From assembly GCA_016793325.1 (NCBI GenBank), contig JAEUKI010000043.1:20677-84676 (forward strand): DNA of 64,000 nt, read 5' to 3'. How positions within the stretch are numbered: the first letter of the stretch is position 1; the number at the start of each line of letters is the position of its first letter. The notes beneath the pieces were generated by a model. The model was not told where the DNA came from. It worked only from the letters and a program-made list of their open reading frames with translations, and made no database searches. Of this stretch, positions 9,332 through 17,392 are shown piece by piece. Source of the DNA: Myxococcales bacterium. GTDB lineage: Bacteria > Myxococcota_A > Polyangia > Polyangiales > Ga0077539. A program made the position numbers and the translations under genes.

Positions 9332-9934
9332 TCAGAGCCCGCTGCAATTGGCAGCAGAGAAGTCCGCGGCCATCCCAGGGACGCCCTCGGCGTTGCGGAT
9401 CTGCCACCGAGGAGCGGGGTCGCTCTCGCCCATTCCAACGCAGGAAATCCGGCCCGAAATCGTCCGCGACGCCTCGGCGTACCCCGTCACGGTGACCGTG
9501 CACTGCGCGCCGCACTCGCCCGTCGCGACCGCGGCTCCTTCGCGGAGCGTGACGGTGCACGTCGTCGCGTTCGCTCCGAGGGCGCTCGGCGCGGTTCCGC
9601 CTCCGCCCGCGCCGCCGAGCTCGAGCGTCGCGCCGTTGGGATCGGTCGCCTTGAACGCCACTTCGAACGTCCTCGTCGCCCCCTCGCCGCTCACGCGGGA
9701 TCGACACGAGAACACCCTCGGGTCGGGTCTCGGCATCGGCAACGCCGTGTTCACCGCGCGATGCACGGCGCGCTCGCAAGCCTCGGCGCTCGCGTCGCCG
9801 CCGTCATCCGCGGACGCGTCGGTCGCGACGCAGCGACGCGCGCTCCATCGAACGAGCCCCTCGGGACCTCCGTTGCACGCGACGAGCGCGAAGAGCCCCG
9901 CAACCAACAGCGATCGAACGCTACGAAAGTTCAT
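9332..9934 (-). CDS. Small predicted lipoprotein
   Basis: 200 residues, ATG 9934. The signal peptide ends in FALVAC (lipobox, Cys at ~20). The mature part has an Ala/Asp stretch and then a beta-rich domain with several cysteines (CTVTLREGAAVATGECGAQC) that probably form disulfides. No known family was recognised. It is encoded between the large Ser/Thr kinase and the unknown gene at 8717, same strand, short gaps. Co-expression with the kinase is inferred from spacing only. Confidence 0.65.
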   Translation of the reverse strand: MNFRSVRSLLVAGLFALVACNGGPEGLVRWSARRCVATDASADDGGDASAEACERAVHRAVNTALPMPRPDPRVFSCRSRVSGEGATRTFEVAFKATDPNGATLELGGAGGGGTAPSALGANATTCTVTLREGAAVATGECGAQCTVTVTGYAEASRTISGRISCVGMGESDPAPRWQIRNAEGVPGMAADFSAANCSGL

Positions 9935-9958
9935 AGCGAACGAGCATAGCCCGTACGC

Positions 9959-12900
9959 TCACTTGAGGGCGTTGACCCAGCGCGTAAGAAAATCCCGCAT
10001 GTTCGGCCGTCGCTGCGGGTCGAGCGCGCAGGACTCTTCGAGCAACGCCACGAGCGCCGCGCGCTCTTTGGCAGACCGCGGGAGCTGATCGACGGGCAAG
10101 TGCATGGTCCCGTGTCGAACGAGCACCGTGGCGAGCTCGCTGCAGTCGTCGAGGTAGGGGTTGGTTCCTGTGAGCGACTCGAAGGCGACGACGCCGAGCG
10201 CGTACACGTCGAGCGCCGCGGAGACCGCGCCGAGGCCGCGCGCGATTTCGGGCGCGAGGTAGCCGGGCGTACCGATGAGGGACTCTTCGGCCGTAGGCGA
10301 CTCGGCGGGGTTCATCTCTGCGGCGATCCCCAGGTCGATCACGACCGCGCGGACGAACTGCGCGCGACCGAGGCTCTCGGCGGTCAGCTCGCCCTCGAGG
10401 CCGTCGAGCTGCACGAGGATGTTTCCCGGTTTGACGTCGCGATGAATGATCCCGCGCGAGTGCAAGTGCGCGAGGCCTCGCGCCGCGTCGCGCAGGATCA
10501 ACTGCAGAAACCGCAGGTCGATCGGCCCCACCGCGCGCAAGATCGTCTCGAGCGACGCACCAGGAATCAACTCGACCGCGATGTACGCGCCCTCGTCCAC
10601 GAACCCCGCGTCCACGAGCGACACGACGTTCGGGTGAACCACGGACGCGAGCGTCGCCATCTCGCCCTCGAAGAGCTTTCGCGTCGTCTCAGCGTCGCCT
10701 CCCACGTAGCGATCCCACGGGAGGAGCTTCACGACGACGCGCTTTCCCGGCGCGGGACCTTCGGCGAGCCACGTGCTTGCCATCCCGCCCTCCGCCGCGC
10801 TGCCGAGGGGCCCGAGCACCTTGAGTCGCCCGATGAAGCGAACGCTCTCGGCCCGCGCGTCGCTGATCTGCGACGCTTGCGCGCGCACCGCGACGAGCGC
10901 CCTGGCGAGCGTCGCGCGAACAACCGGGCCGATCACCGGGCCGCACGCGGTGGCGATCGCTTCGGAGAGCGCGCCGAGGTCCGCGACGTACTGCTCGACG
11001 ATCTCTGCGCGCCGCGCGGCGTCGACGAATTTCAGCGACGTGCTCGTGAGCGCGCGGTTGAGCTTGAGCGCTTTTTCTTCGAGCGTGTCTCCCGACGGAG
11101 CGCTCGCGGCGTGCTCGCTCGCGGTGAGCCCTTCGATCGCGTGCTCCCTCGCGCGCTTGAGCTTGTCCGCGATCGCGGCCACCGACGCGAGGTCGAACTT
11201 GGGCAGGCCCGACCAGTGAACCTCGGGCTTCTTTCCGTCGAGGTCCGTGAGGACCTTCGCGAGGTCGGCGGTGAGCGTCCCGACGCGACAGCGCGCGCCG
11301 CTGACGGACGCGAGGTCCGCGAGGTCCTTGGGCTCTGCGCGCTTGTTCTTCGCGAGCTTGTCGATCGAGAAGTAGAGCTTGTCGATCGCCTCGTGCGCGA
11401 CGCCCTCGAGCGTCCTTCGCACGCGGTTGTGCAGCGGTAGCTCGCCGCCGCGCACGGCCATCCACGCGAGCGCCGAGAGCACCGCGCCGTCGCCGAGCGA
11501 GAGCGAGAGCGACTCGCACAGCTCGGTGAGCGTGCTGATCACGTATCGCTGCATCGCCGGCGATTTGACCGACGGATCGTCGGCGAGCCGCTCGAGCGTC
11601 TCGAGCACTTGCTCGCGCAAAACGCGCTCGCGATCCTGCGCTTGCGTCGTGTGCGGCTCGATCTTCGGGAGCACCGCCGCCGATCGCAACAGCCACCTTC
11701 GCCACGTGACGGTCGCGGGCGTCGGGCGACGGAGGCCCATCCACGTCGTGCGCAAGAGCTTGGCCCGCAGCGCCTCGGCGTACTCGAGCGCGGCGCGGCG
11801 CGCAGAGGGGTCGGCGATGCGCTCGGCGACGACGAGGACGTCACCGTCGATCACGAGGTCGAGGACCTCTTCGAGGACGATTCCTGCGCGCGTCGCTGCG
11901 CGCGGATGATCGAGGCCGACGGCCTTGAGCGCCGACGCGACGGACTGCTCGGTGTGCGCGACGAACTCTTCGACGGCGCCCGCGATCGACGGGTCTTCGG
12001 GCGCATCCGCGGCGCGCTTGGCGGCCTCGACGAGCAGCTGCCACGGAGAGAGCGAGCCTTCGTCTCCGACGCGCGCGATGAGCGCGTGCGCGCGATCGGA
12101 CAGCTCGCTCTCGGCGGGAGACGCTGGGCGATACTGCTCGATCAACGCGCGGAGCGAGAGCGCGATGCCGCCTGCGGCGTGCGCGAGGTTCGGCGAGCGA
12201 ACGGAGAGCTCCCTCAACGCGATGGCGAGCTGCGCCCACGTCTCGGGGCCGCCTCGCGCGGCGAGGGCGCGCGCGGACTCGGTCCACTTGTCGTCGATTC
12301 CGTCTGCTTGTTCGGGGAGCGCGACGGCGAGCGCTGCGAGCTGCCACGGCTCGGTCTGCGTGTGGTCGAGCGCGGCGCGACGCTCGTTGAGGACATCGGG
12401 CGCGAGGAAGCTCAAGCACCCGAGCGCCGCGTGCGCGCGACGGCGGACGGTGAGCTCGCTCGTCGGCTCGAGCAGCGCTTGGAGCAGCGGCGCGACGCCG
12501 GGGAGCACGCCCGCGAGGCGGCCCGCCGCGCGCGCGGTGCGAGACCACACAGAGAACCGACCGTGCGCGATTCCCTTGGGAATCGCCTCGCGAACCGCGC
12601 GCAACGACGCCTCGGGCAACCCCTCGACGTACTGCGGGTTCGCGGCGAGCGCGGTCAACAAGCGCGAGGCGCGGAGGGCGGGTCGACCGACGCCATCGAA
12701 GCCCCATCGAAGCGCGTTGGGCCACCACGGCATGCGCGCGAGCTCGGCGAGCGCGGGCTCGTAGGAGCCCGCGAGGTCAGCGTCGAGCAGCAGCAAATCG
12801 AGCAGCGATTCAGCGAAGGGCGCGAGCACTGGCGCCTCGGGATCGAGCGACGCGAGCGCGTGGAGCGCGGCGCTGCCCGAGTGCGCGGGGGTTCGCTCGA

Positions 12901-13507
12901 GGTACTTGCGGAGCGCGTTGGAGAGGATGTTGCGCTCCGCGGCCGTGGGCTCGGGCGCGCCGCGCGCGACGGCGGCCATCGACGCGCGAACGCCGCCGAC
13001 GACGAGCGCGGGATCGATCGCGCCCTCGCGCGCGCGGGTCCACGCGCGCATCGCGCGAGCGAGCGCTGGAAGGACGTCCGTCGGCGCCGCGGCGGTGCGC
13101 TCGGGCCTGTGGGCGAGCGCGTCGAGCACCAAGAGAACCGCGGTCGCCGCCGCGGCCATCACGCGCGCATCGACGAAGGGAACGTCCTTCGGCGACGCCC
13201 ACGACCACCATCGTTCGACCGAGTGCGCGCGCTCGTCCTCGTCGTGCGCGTTTGCGACGCCGACCCAAAACGACGCGACGGACTCGTCTTCGAGTCGATC
13301 GGTGAAGCGCAAGAGCGCGAGCGCTTGTTCGTCGAGCGACAGCGGCTCGATCGGCGCGGAGGGCGCGGCGGATCCGCGCGGGGGCCTTAGCGAAGCGCGC
13401 CCCTCGGGGCTCGGCGGGCGCGCCGTCGAGCGCACACCGCTGCGAAAGACCGGCTCATCCGGCGAGGCGTGCTCAGCTCCATCGCGTGGCGCGTCCGACG
13501 TTGTCAC
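9959..13507 (-). CDS. Giant Ser/Thr kinase with ~890-residue helical-repeat N-terminus
   Basis: 1182 residues, GTG start at 13507. Residues ~60-890 are almost entirely Ala/Leu-rich helices with repeated ~40-residue periodicity, compatible with an ARM/HEAT- or TPR-like solenoid, although no canonical motif is obvious. The kinase domain is C-terminal (~898-1182): VVVKLLPWD with Lys927, HRDVKPGN (Asp1024), then DLG in place of DFG at 1058-1060, and GTPGYLAPE. The metal-binding Asp is kept, so activity is plausible. There is no membrane span, so it is cytoplasmic. The reversed architecture (solenoid first, kinase last) is unusual, because myxobacterial kinases usually carry the kinase first. It is divergent from the acetyltransferase gene, with 61 bp between starts. 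Confidence 0.88.
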   Translation of the reverse strand: MTTSDAPRDGAEHASPDEPVFRSGVRSTARPPSPEGRASLRPPRGSAAPSAPIEPLSLDEQALALLRFTDRLEDESVASFWVGVANAHDEDERAHSVERWWSWASPKDVPFVDARVMAAAATAVLLVLDALAHRPERTAAAPTDVLPALARAMRAWTRAREGAIDPALVVGGVRASMAAVARGAPEPTAAERNILSNALRKYLERTPAHSGSAALHALASLDPEAPVLAPFAESLLDLLLLDADLAGSYEPALAELARMPWWPNALRWGFDGVGRPALRASRLLTALAANPQYVEGLPEASLRAVREAIPKGIAHGRFSVWSRTARAAGRLAGVLPGVAPLLQALLEPTSELTVRRRAHAALGCLSFLAPDVLNERRAALDHTQTEPWQLAALAVALPEQADGIDDKWTESARALAARGGPETWAQLAIALRELSVRSPNLAHAAGGIALSLRALIEQYRPASPAESELSDRAHALIARVGDEGSLSPWQLLVEAAKRAADAPEDPSIAGAVEEFVAHTEQSVASALKAVGLDHPRAATRAGIVLEEVLDLVIDGDVLVVAERIADPSARRAALEYAEALRAKLLRTTWMGLRRPTPATVTWRRWLLRSAAVLPKIEPHTTQAQDRERVLREQVLETLERLADDPSVKSPAMQRYVISTLTELCESLSLSLGDGAVLSALAWMAVRGGELPLHNRVRRTLEGVAHEAIDKLYFSIDKLAKNKRAEPKDLADLASVSGARCRVGTLTADLAKVLTDLDGKKPEVHWSGLPKFDLASVAAIADKLKRAREHAIEGLTASEHAASAPSGDTLEEKALKLNRALTSTSLKFVDAARRAEIVEQYVADLGALSEAIATACGPVIGPVVRATLARALVAVRAQASQISDARAESVRFIGRLKVLGPLGSAAEGGMASTWLAEGPAPGKRVVVKLLPWDRYVGGDAETTRKLFEGEMATLASVVHPNVVSLVDAGFVDEGAYIAVELIPGASLETILRAVGPIDLRFLQLILRDAARGLAHLHSRGIIHRDVKPGNILVQLDGLEGELTAESLGRAQFVRAVVIDLGIAAEMNPAESPTAEESLIGTPGYLAPEIARGLGAVSAALDVYALGVVAFESLTGTNPYLDDCSELATVLVRHGTMHLPVDQLPRSAKERAALVALLEESCALDPQRRPNMRDFLTRWVNALK

Positions 13508-13568
13508 AGGTCCCGAAACAGTATCGCACGAACCGCGGTCGCGAATCGTTGTACTGTCGACGAGCGCA

Positions 13569-14108
13569 GTGTTTCGGATTCCCGTCGACGAGTCGCTCGA
13601 TCTTGCGTTGCTCGAGCCCCGACATGCGCCGCTGTTGTACGCGGTGGTCGACGAGAACCGAGCGCACCTACGTCGCTACCTTCCGTGGGTCGACGCCACG
13701 CGAAACGTGAACGACTCGGTGCTCTTCATTCAGGGCTGCCTCGAGCAGTTCGCCCGCGGGGTGTCGGTCAACGTGGGCATCTTCTCGCGCGGGCAGCTCG
13801 TTGGAATGAGCGGGACGCACACCGTTCAATGGGCCAATCGAAGGACCGAGCTCGGCTACTGGCTCTCGGAGCGATGGCAGGGCAAAGGGTTGATGACGCG
13901 CGCGGTGCGAGGGCTGGGGACGTACTGCGTTCACTCGCTCGGGCTCAACCGACTCGAGATTCGCGCGGCGACGGACAACACGAGGTCGCGCAAGGTGGCC
14001 GAGCGGTTGGGGTTCAAGCTCGAGGGCGTGAGCAGGCAGGCCGAGTGGCTCTACGATCACTTCGTCGACCACGCGATCTACGGGATCCTCGCGAGCGAGT
14101 GGCGCTGA
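13569..14108 (+). CDS. GNAT-family N-acetyltransferase, RimL-like
   Basis: 179 residues from GTG 13569. The sequence follows the RimJ/RimL pattern: an N-terminal RHAPLLYAVVDENRAHLRRY segment, central strands with GYWLSERWQGKGLMTRA (acetyl-CoA pyrophosphate loop Q-G-K-G), and a C-terminal LEIRAATDNTRSRKVAERLG motif typical of acetyl-CoA binding in this family. RimL acetylates ribosomal protein bL12 N-termini, but many paralogues act on other amines; the substrate here is unknown. The frame is open further upstream into the antisense of the kinase gene, but that part is not protein-like. The stop codon is 4 bp before the fold-back repeat at 14113. Confidence 0.85.
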   Translation: MFRIPVDESLDLALLEPRHAPLLYAVVDENRAHLRRYLPWVDATRNVNDSVLFIQGCLEQFARGVSVNVGIFSRGQLVGMSGTHTVQWANRRTELGYWLSERWQGKGLMTRAVRGLGTYCVHSLGLNRLEIRAATDNTRSRKVAERLGFKLEGVSRQAEWLYDHFVDHAIYGILASEWR

Positions 14109-14112
14109 GCCC

Positions 14113-14305
14113 CCCGGGGACGGTGCTCTGATCCTCACGTTTGCAATCGGCCGCATCCTCGTCCTCGCGGATCCATGTAGGACATAGAGGGTATTTGACA
14201 TAAGGCTCAGCGGCTTATGTCAGACACCCTCTAGATCCTGTATAGAAATCCCGCAGTGGCGATCGAGCCAATTGCAAACGTGAGGATCAGAGCACCGTCC
14301 CCGGG
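14113..14305. repeat. 193-bp fold-back (long inverted repeat) element
   Basis: Positions 14113-14147 and 14271-14305 are perfect 35-bp inverted repeats, beginning CCCGGGGACGGTGCTCTGAT on each strand. Inside lies a second hairpin: 14185-14204 pairs with 14214-14233 (18 of 20 positions), loop GCTCAGCGG, with the stem extending imperfectly outward. The whole unit is one large imperfect palindrome between two convergent genes. The right arm encodes the last residues (PGTVL) and stop of citrate synthase. GGGGACGGTG-type palindromes are commonly linked to REP-associated Y1 transposases, so a non-autonomous mobile repeat is the best guess. No transposase or target duplication is visible. It may also act as a bidirectional terminator. 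Confidence 0.8.
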
Positions 14306-15384
14306 AGGGCCCGCTGCGAGGGGCCGCTGTACTCGTTGTCGGGGCGCACGAGGCGGCCCTCGGCGCGCACCTCGGCCCAGTGCGCGAGCCACCCGCACGC
14401 GATGCCCAACACGAACGCGGCGACGTAGCGACTCGGGTCGACGCCGAGCGTCCCGAGCAAGGCCGCGCCGTACAAATCGATGTTCGGGTGCACGCCCTTT
14501 GGCGCGAAGAGCGGCGTCGCCGCGGTGGCCACGGCTTCACACGTCTCGAGCAGCGGCGCGTGTCCCATCGCCCGCATCGCCGCGCGCAGCGGAGGAACCC
14601 TCGGGTCCGCGACCTTGTACACGCGGTGCCCGAAGCCCGGCAGCCGCTCTTTTGCCGCGTGCTTCGCGCGCACGAACGCCGCTGGATCGCCGTGCGCTTG
14701 CGCCGCTTCGAGCATCGCCCGCGCTTGCGCCGTCGCGCCTCCGTGTCGCTCGCCCGAGAGCGTCGCGCACGCTGCAGAGAGCGAGGGTCCCGCGTTGGCT
14801 CCCGCGCTCGCGGCGACGCGACACGCGAAGGTCGACGCGCTCAGGCCGTGCTCGCTCTCGAGGTTGAGCAGCACTTCGAGCGCGCGCAGCGAAGCGTCGT
14901 CGAGTCGGTTCGCGCCGAGCGCCGCGAGCGAGCGCCGCGCGTAGCTCCATTGCGCAGGCGGCGGCGCAAACCCCGCCACCGCCGCGACCACACTCGGGAC
15001 ACGCCCGAGCACCCGCGCGCAACGCTCTGCTACAGGAGCCGCGCGCGCCGTCGCGTCCTCCGCGAGCACCATCGCAGCGCTGAGCGCGTCCGCTTCGGAG
15101 CGCCCCTCTCGCAACGATCGCGCGATCGAACGATCGTGCTCGGTCAGCTCGGCGCCCGCGCGAATCGACGCAGCGAAGCGCTCGCGATCGGCTGAGCCCG
15201 AAGGCAGCTCCCCGTGCAACACGAGGAACGCGACGTCTTCGTACGGCAGCCGCTCGGCGAGCTCTTGCAGCAAGTAGCCGCGAATGAGCGCGCGACCTGC
15301 GAGGCCGTCGACGTGCGCGATCGCGGTTCGCGCGACGAGAACCCCTTCGAGGCTTCCATCGGTCGGTGCCACCAACGATGCCAT
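14287..15384 (-). CDS. Citrate synthase family protein (citrate or 2-methylcitrate synthase)
   Basis: 365 residues from ATG 15384, matching the short type II-like citrate synthases. Active-site signatures are intact: SGERHGGATAQA (first catalytic His region), LPGFGHRVYK (second His), NIDLYGAALL (the position normally holding the catalytic Asp in a V-D-F/L-Y context), and an Arg near RPDNEYSGP for citrate carboxylate binding. It condenses acetyl-CoA (or propionyl-CoA) with oxaloacetate in the cytoplasm; substrate choice cannot be told from sequence. Its last five codons and stop lie inside the right arm of the fold-back repeat, so the natural C-terminus has apparently been replaced; all catalytic motifs lie upstream of that. 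Confidence 0.85.
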   Translation of the reverse strand: MASLVAPTDGSLEGVLVARTAIAHVDGLAGRALIRGYLLQELAERLPYEDVAFLVLHGELPSGSADRERFAASIRAGAELTEHDRSIARSLREGRSEADALSAAMVLAEDATARAAPVAERCARVLGRVPSVVAAVAGFAPPPAQWSYARRSLAALGANRLDDASLRALEVLLNLESEHGLSASTFACRVAASAGANAGPSLSAACATLSGERHGGATAQARAMLEAAQAHGDPAAFVRAKHAAKERLPGFGHRVYKVADPRVPPLRAAMRAMGHAPLLETCEAVATAATPLFAPKGVHPNIDLYGAALLGTLGVDPSRYVAAFVLGIACGWLAHWAEVRAEGRLVRPDNEYSGPSQRALPGTVL

Positions 15385-15415
15385 GACGACGCCGAGCCTA
15401 GCGCGAGTGCATCGC

Positions 15416-17392
15416 TCACAGCGAGCGCAGAAACTCGACGAGCTCGCGCAGTTCGCGCGGCGAGAGGTGCGACGTGCGGCCGTGTCGATCTCCGACGTTG
15501 CGCGCCACGAGCACATCTTCGAGTGTTCTCGCGCTCCCATCGTGGAGGTACGGGGCGCTGTCCCAGAGACCCCGCAGCGCCGTCGTGTCGAACGCGCACG
15601 CGGCCCGTGGGTGTCCCGAAAAATCTTCGTGGTCTCGGTCGAGCGCGTTGCAGGTGCCGACGTTCCACAAACGAAGCGGGCCCGCGAGATCGAGGGACGG
15701 ATTGCCCGCGCCCGAGTCCGTAAACGACGGCCCCGAGTGACACTGCGCGCACCGCGTGTCCTCGCGAAAGAACACAACCCGACCGCGCGCCGCGATCGCA
15801 GCGTCCACTGTCGGCGGCGGCGGCGCAGGAATCCCGCGCTCGACGAAGGCCGACACCGCGTCGAGAAACGGCGCGAGCACCGTGTCGTCCGGCGCGAAGT
15901 GACCGCCCTGCTCGACGTTGATGGTCTTCCAATACTCCCGCAGCGAGCGTCGCGCCGCGGTGCGAAACAAGAAGCCGTCGACGCCGCCTGCGTTGGTGGG
16001 AGTGTCGCGAGGACCGTGCTCGAAGTGCCACGTGATTCGGTTGGTCGTTCCCTCGGGATGGCAGCTCGCGCACGCCATCCAGCGATTGGTCGTCACGGGG
16101 ACGTCCGTGTCGTTCGCCGTGAAGAACACGCGCTGTCCCAGCCGTAGCTCCGCGGGCATCGGGTCGACCTCGCGCAGCTCGATCAGCGTCGCGCGGCGCG
16201 CGAGCGAGACGCGCCCATCGCCATCGCGGCGCAGCTCGAGCGCGGCGACGTTTCCTGTGTTGCGAAGGTCGACGAACGCGCGCGCGCCGTCGCGGGTCAG
16301 CGCGATTCCCTGCGGCCAGTGGCCCTCGAGCGGGCGCAGCAACCCCACTTGTACGCGGCGCGCGACGTCGATCACGAGCACGTCTTCGCTCGCTTGGGCC
16401 ACGACGAACGCGAGGCTCCCGTCCGCAGAGAACTGCACCGCCCGAGGACCAGAGATCACGTCGCCGAACGCGCCGTCTTGCCCCGCGAGGCGCGCGTCGA
16501 TCGAGAGCGTCTCGCTCGGCGTCGAAGCGTCGATCGGCAGCACAGAAACCGCTGCAAACACAGTGCTCTCGAAATCGAGCGCCGGCTGCGGCGTGTCGTC
16601 GCCGTGCAGCTCGTGCGCGACCCAGAGCGCGCCCGTCGTCGGGTGCAGCGCGAGGTCGTAGAGAGAGCGGGGCTTTCCGTGCGCGAGCGTTCGATGCGCG
16701 CGGGGAGCGACCTCGGGCACATCGCGCGCGGACACGATCGACAGCGTGGGCGCGAGGCGGAGCGTGGTCGTTCCAGGGCCGTGGAGGTGCGAGACGTGCG
16801 CGATCGCGCGGCGAGGGTCGACGACGAGCCCCCACGGAAGCGACGAGACGCGCGCGCGACCGCGCTCTTCGAGTGAGCTCGCGTCGAGCGACAGGACCAC
16901 CTCGTCCGCCGCGCACGTCGCGACGACGAGCGACGATTCACCCTCGAAAAACGCTGCCGAAATGGGTCGTGCGCACACGCGCCGTCGCGCCGTGATCGCG
17001 CCGTCGGTCACCCGCACGAGCGCGACCTCGCCCGATCGCTCGAGCGCCACTGCGACGCGCGAGCCGTCCGCGCTCAGCGCAAACGATCGCGGCTGGTACG
17101 CGGGCGCGAATCGTCCTCGCACATCCGCCGTCGGCATCGGTCCGAACCGCACGCGACGCGATCGTCGCGCGGCGATCTCGAACACGACGAGCGCGTCCTC
17201 GTCGGGGGCCAACACGTAGAGCGTCTGCTCGTCGGGCGAGAGTGCGATCGTCGAGGCGTGCGAAGAAGCCGAAGCCGCGCGACGCGAGCCCGCTTCAACT
17301 GTGCCTCCGTCGGAGGGCATCGGAGGAGCTCCGCACGCGGCGAGCCATCCGACGAAGAGCGCAGCAAAACCGCGGCGAATCGTCGCGCTCAT
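15416..17392 (-). CDS. Di-haem cytochrome c lipoprotein with beta-propeller (MauG/cytochrome c peroxidase-like)
   Basis: 658 residues from ATG 17392. The signal peptide ends in WLAAC (lipobox). Residues ~35-400 are strand repeats with YVTN/NHL-like features (TLYVLAPDEDALVVFEIAAR; ALSADGSRVAVAL), consistent with a beta-propeller. The C-terminal ~230 residues carry two haem-c motifs, CASCH at 441-445 and CAQCH at 548-552, in the arrangement of bacterial di-haem peroxidase/MauG proteins. It should be exported and matured by cytochrome c biogenesis machinery. Its ATG overlaps the upstream lipoprotein stop (ATGA), so the two are translationally coupled. Likely a periplasmic or surface oxidase/peroxidase; the substrate is unknown. 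Confidence 0.85.
   Translation of the reverse strand: MSATIRRGFAALFVGWLAACGAPPMPSDGGTVEAGSRRAASASSHASTIALSPDEQTLYVLAPDEDALVVFEIAARRSRRVRFGPMPTADVRGRFAPAYQPRSFALSADGSRVAVALERSGEVALVRVTDGAITARRRVCARPISAAFFEGESSLVVATCAADEVVLSLDASSLEERGRARVSSLPWGLVVDPRRAIAHVSHLHGPGTTTLRLAPTLSIVSARDVPEVAPRAHRTLAHGKPRSLYDLALHPTTGALWVAHELHGDDTPQPALDFESTVFAAVSVLPIDASTPSETLSIDARLAGQDGAFGDVISGPRAVQFSADGSLAFVVAQASEDVLVIDVARRVQVGLLRPLEGHWPQGIALTRDGARAFVDLRNTGNVAALELRRDGDGRVSLARRATLIELREVDPMPAELRLGQRVFFTANDTDVPVTTNRWMACASCHPEGTTNRITWHFEHGPRDTPTNAGGVDGFLFRTAARRSLREYWKTINVEQGGHFAPDDTVLAPFLDAVSAFVERGIPAPPPPTVDAAIAARGRVVFFREDTRCAQCHSGPSFTDSGAGNPSLDLAGPLRLWNVGTCNALDRDHEDFSGHPRAACAFDTTALRGLWDSAPYLHDGSARTLEDVLVARNVGDRHGRTSHLSPRELRELVEFLRSL

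Noticed and set aside
12906..13568. Upstream extension of the GNAT gene
   Set aside because: It would overlap the large kinase gene on the other strand, is Ser/Arg/Ala-rich, and the family starts at the GTG near 13569.
14287..15384. Citrate synthase as a pseudogene because its end lies in a repeat
   Set aside because: All active-site motifs and normal length are present; only the terminal residues come from the repeat.
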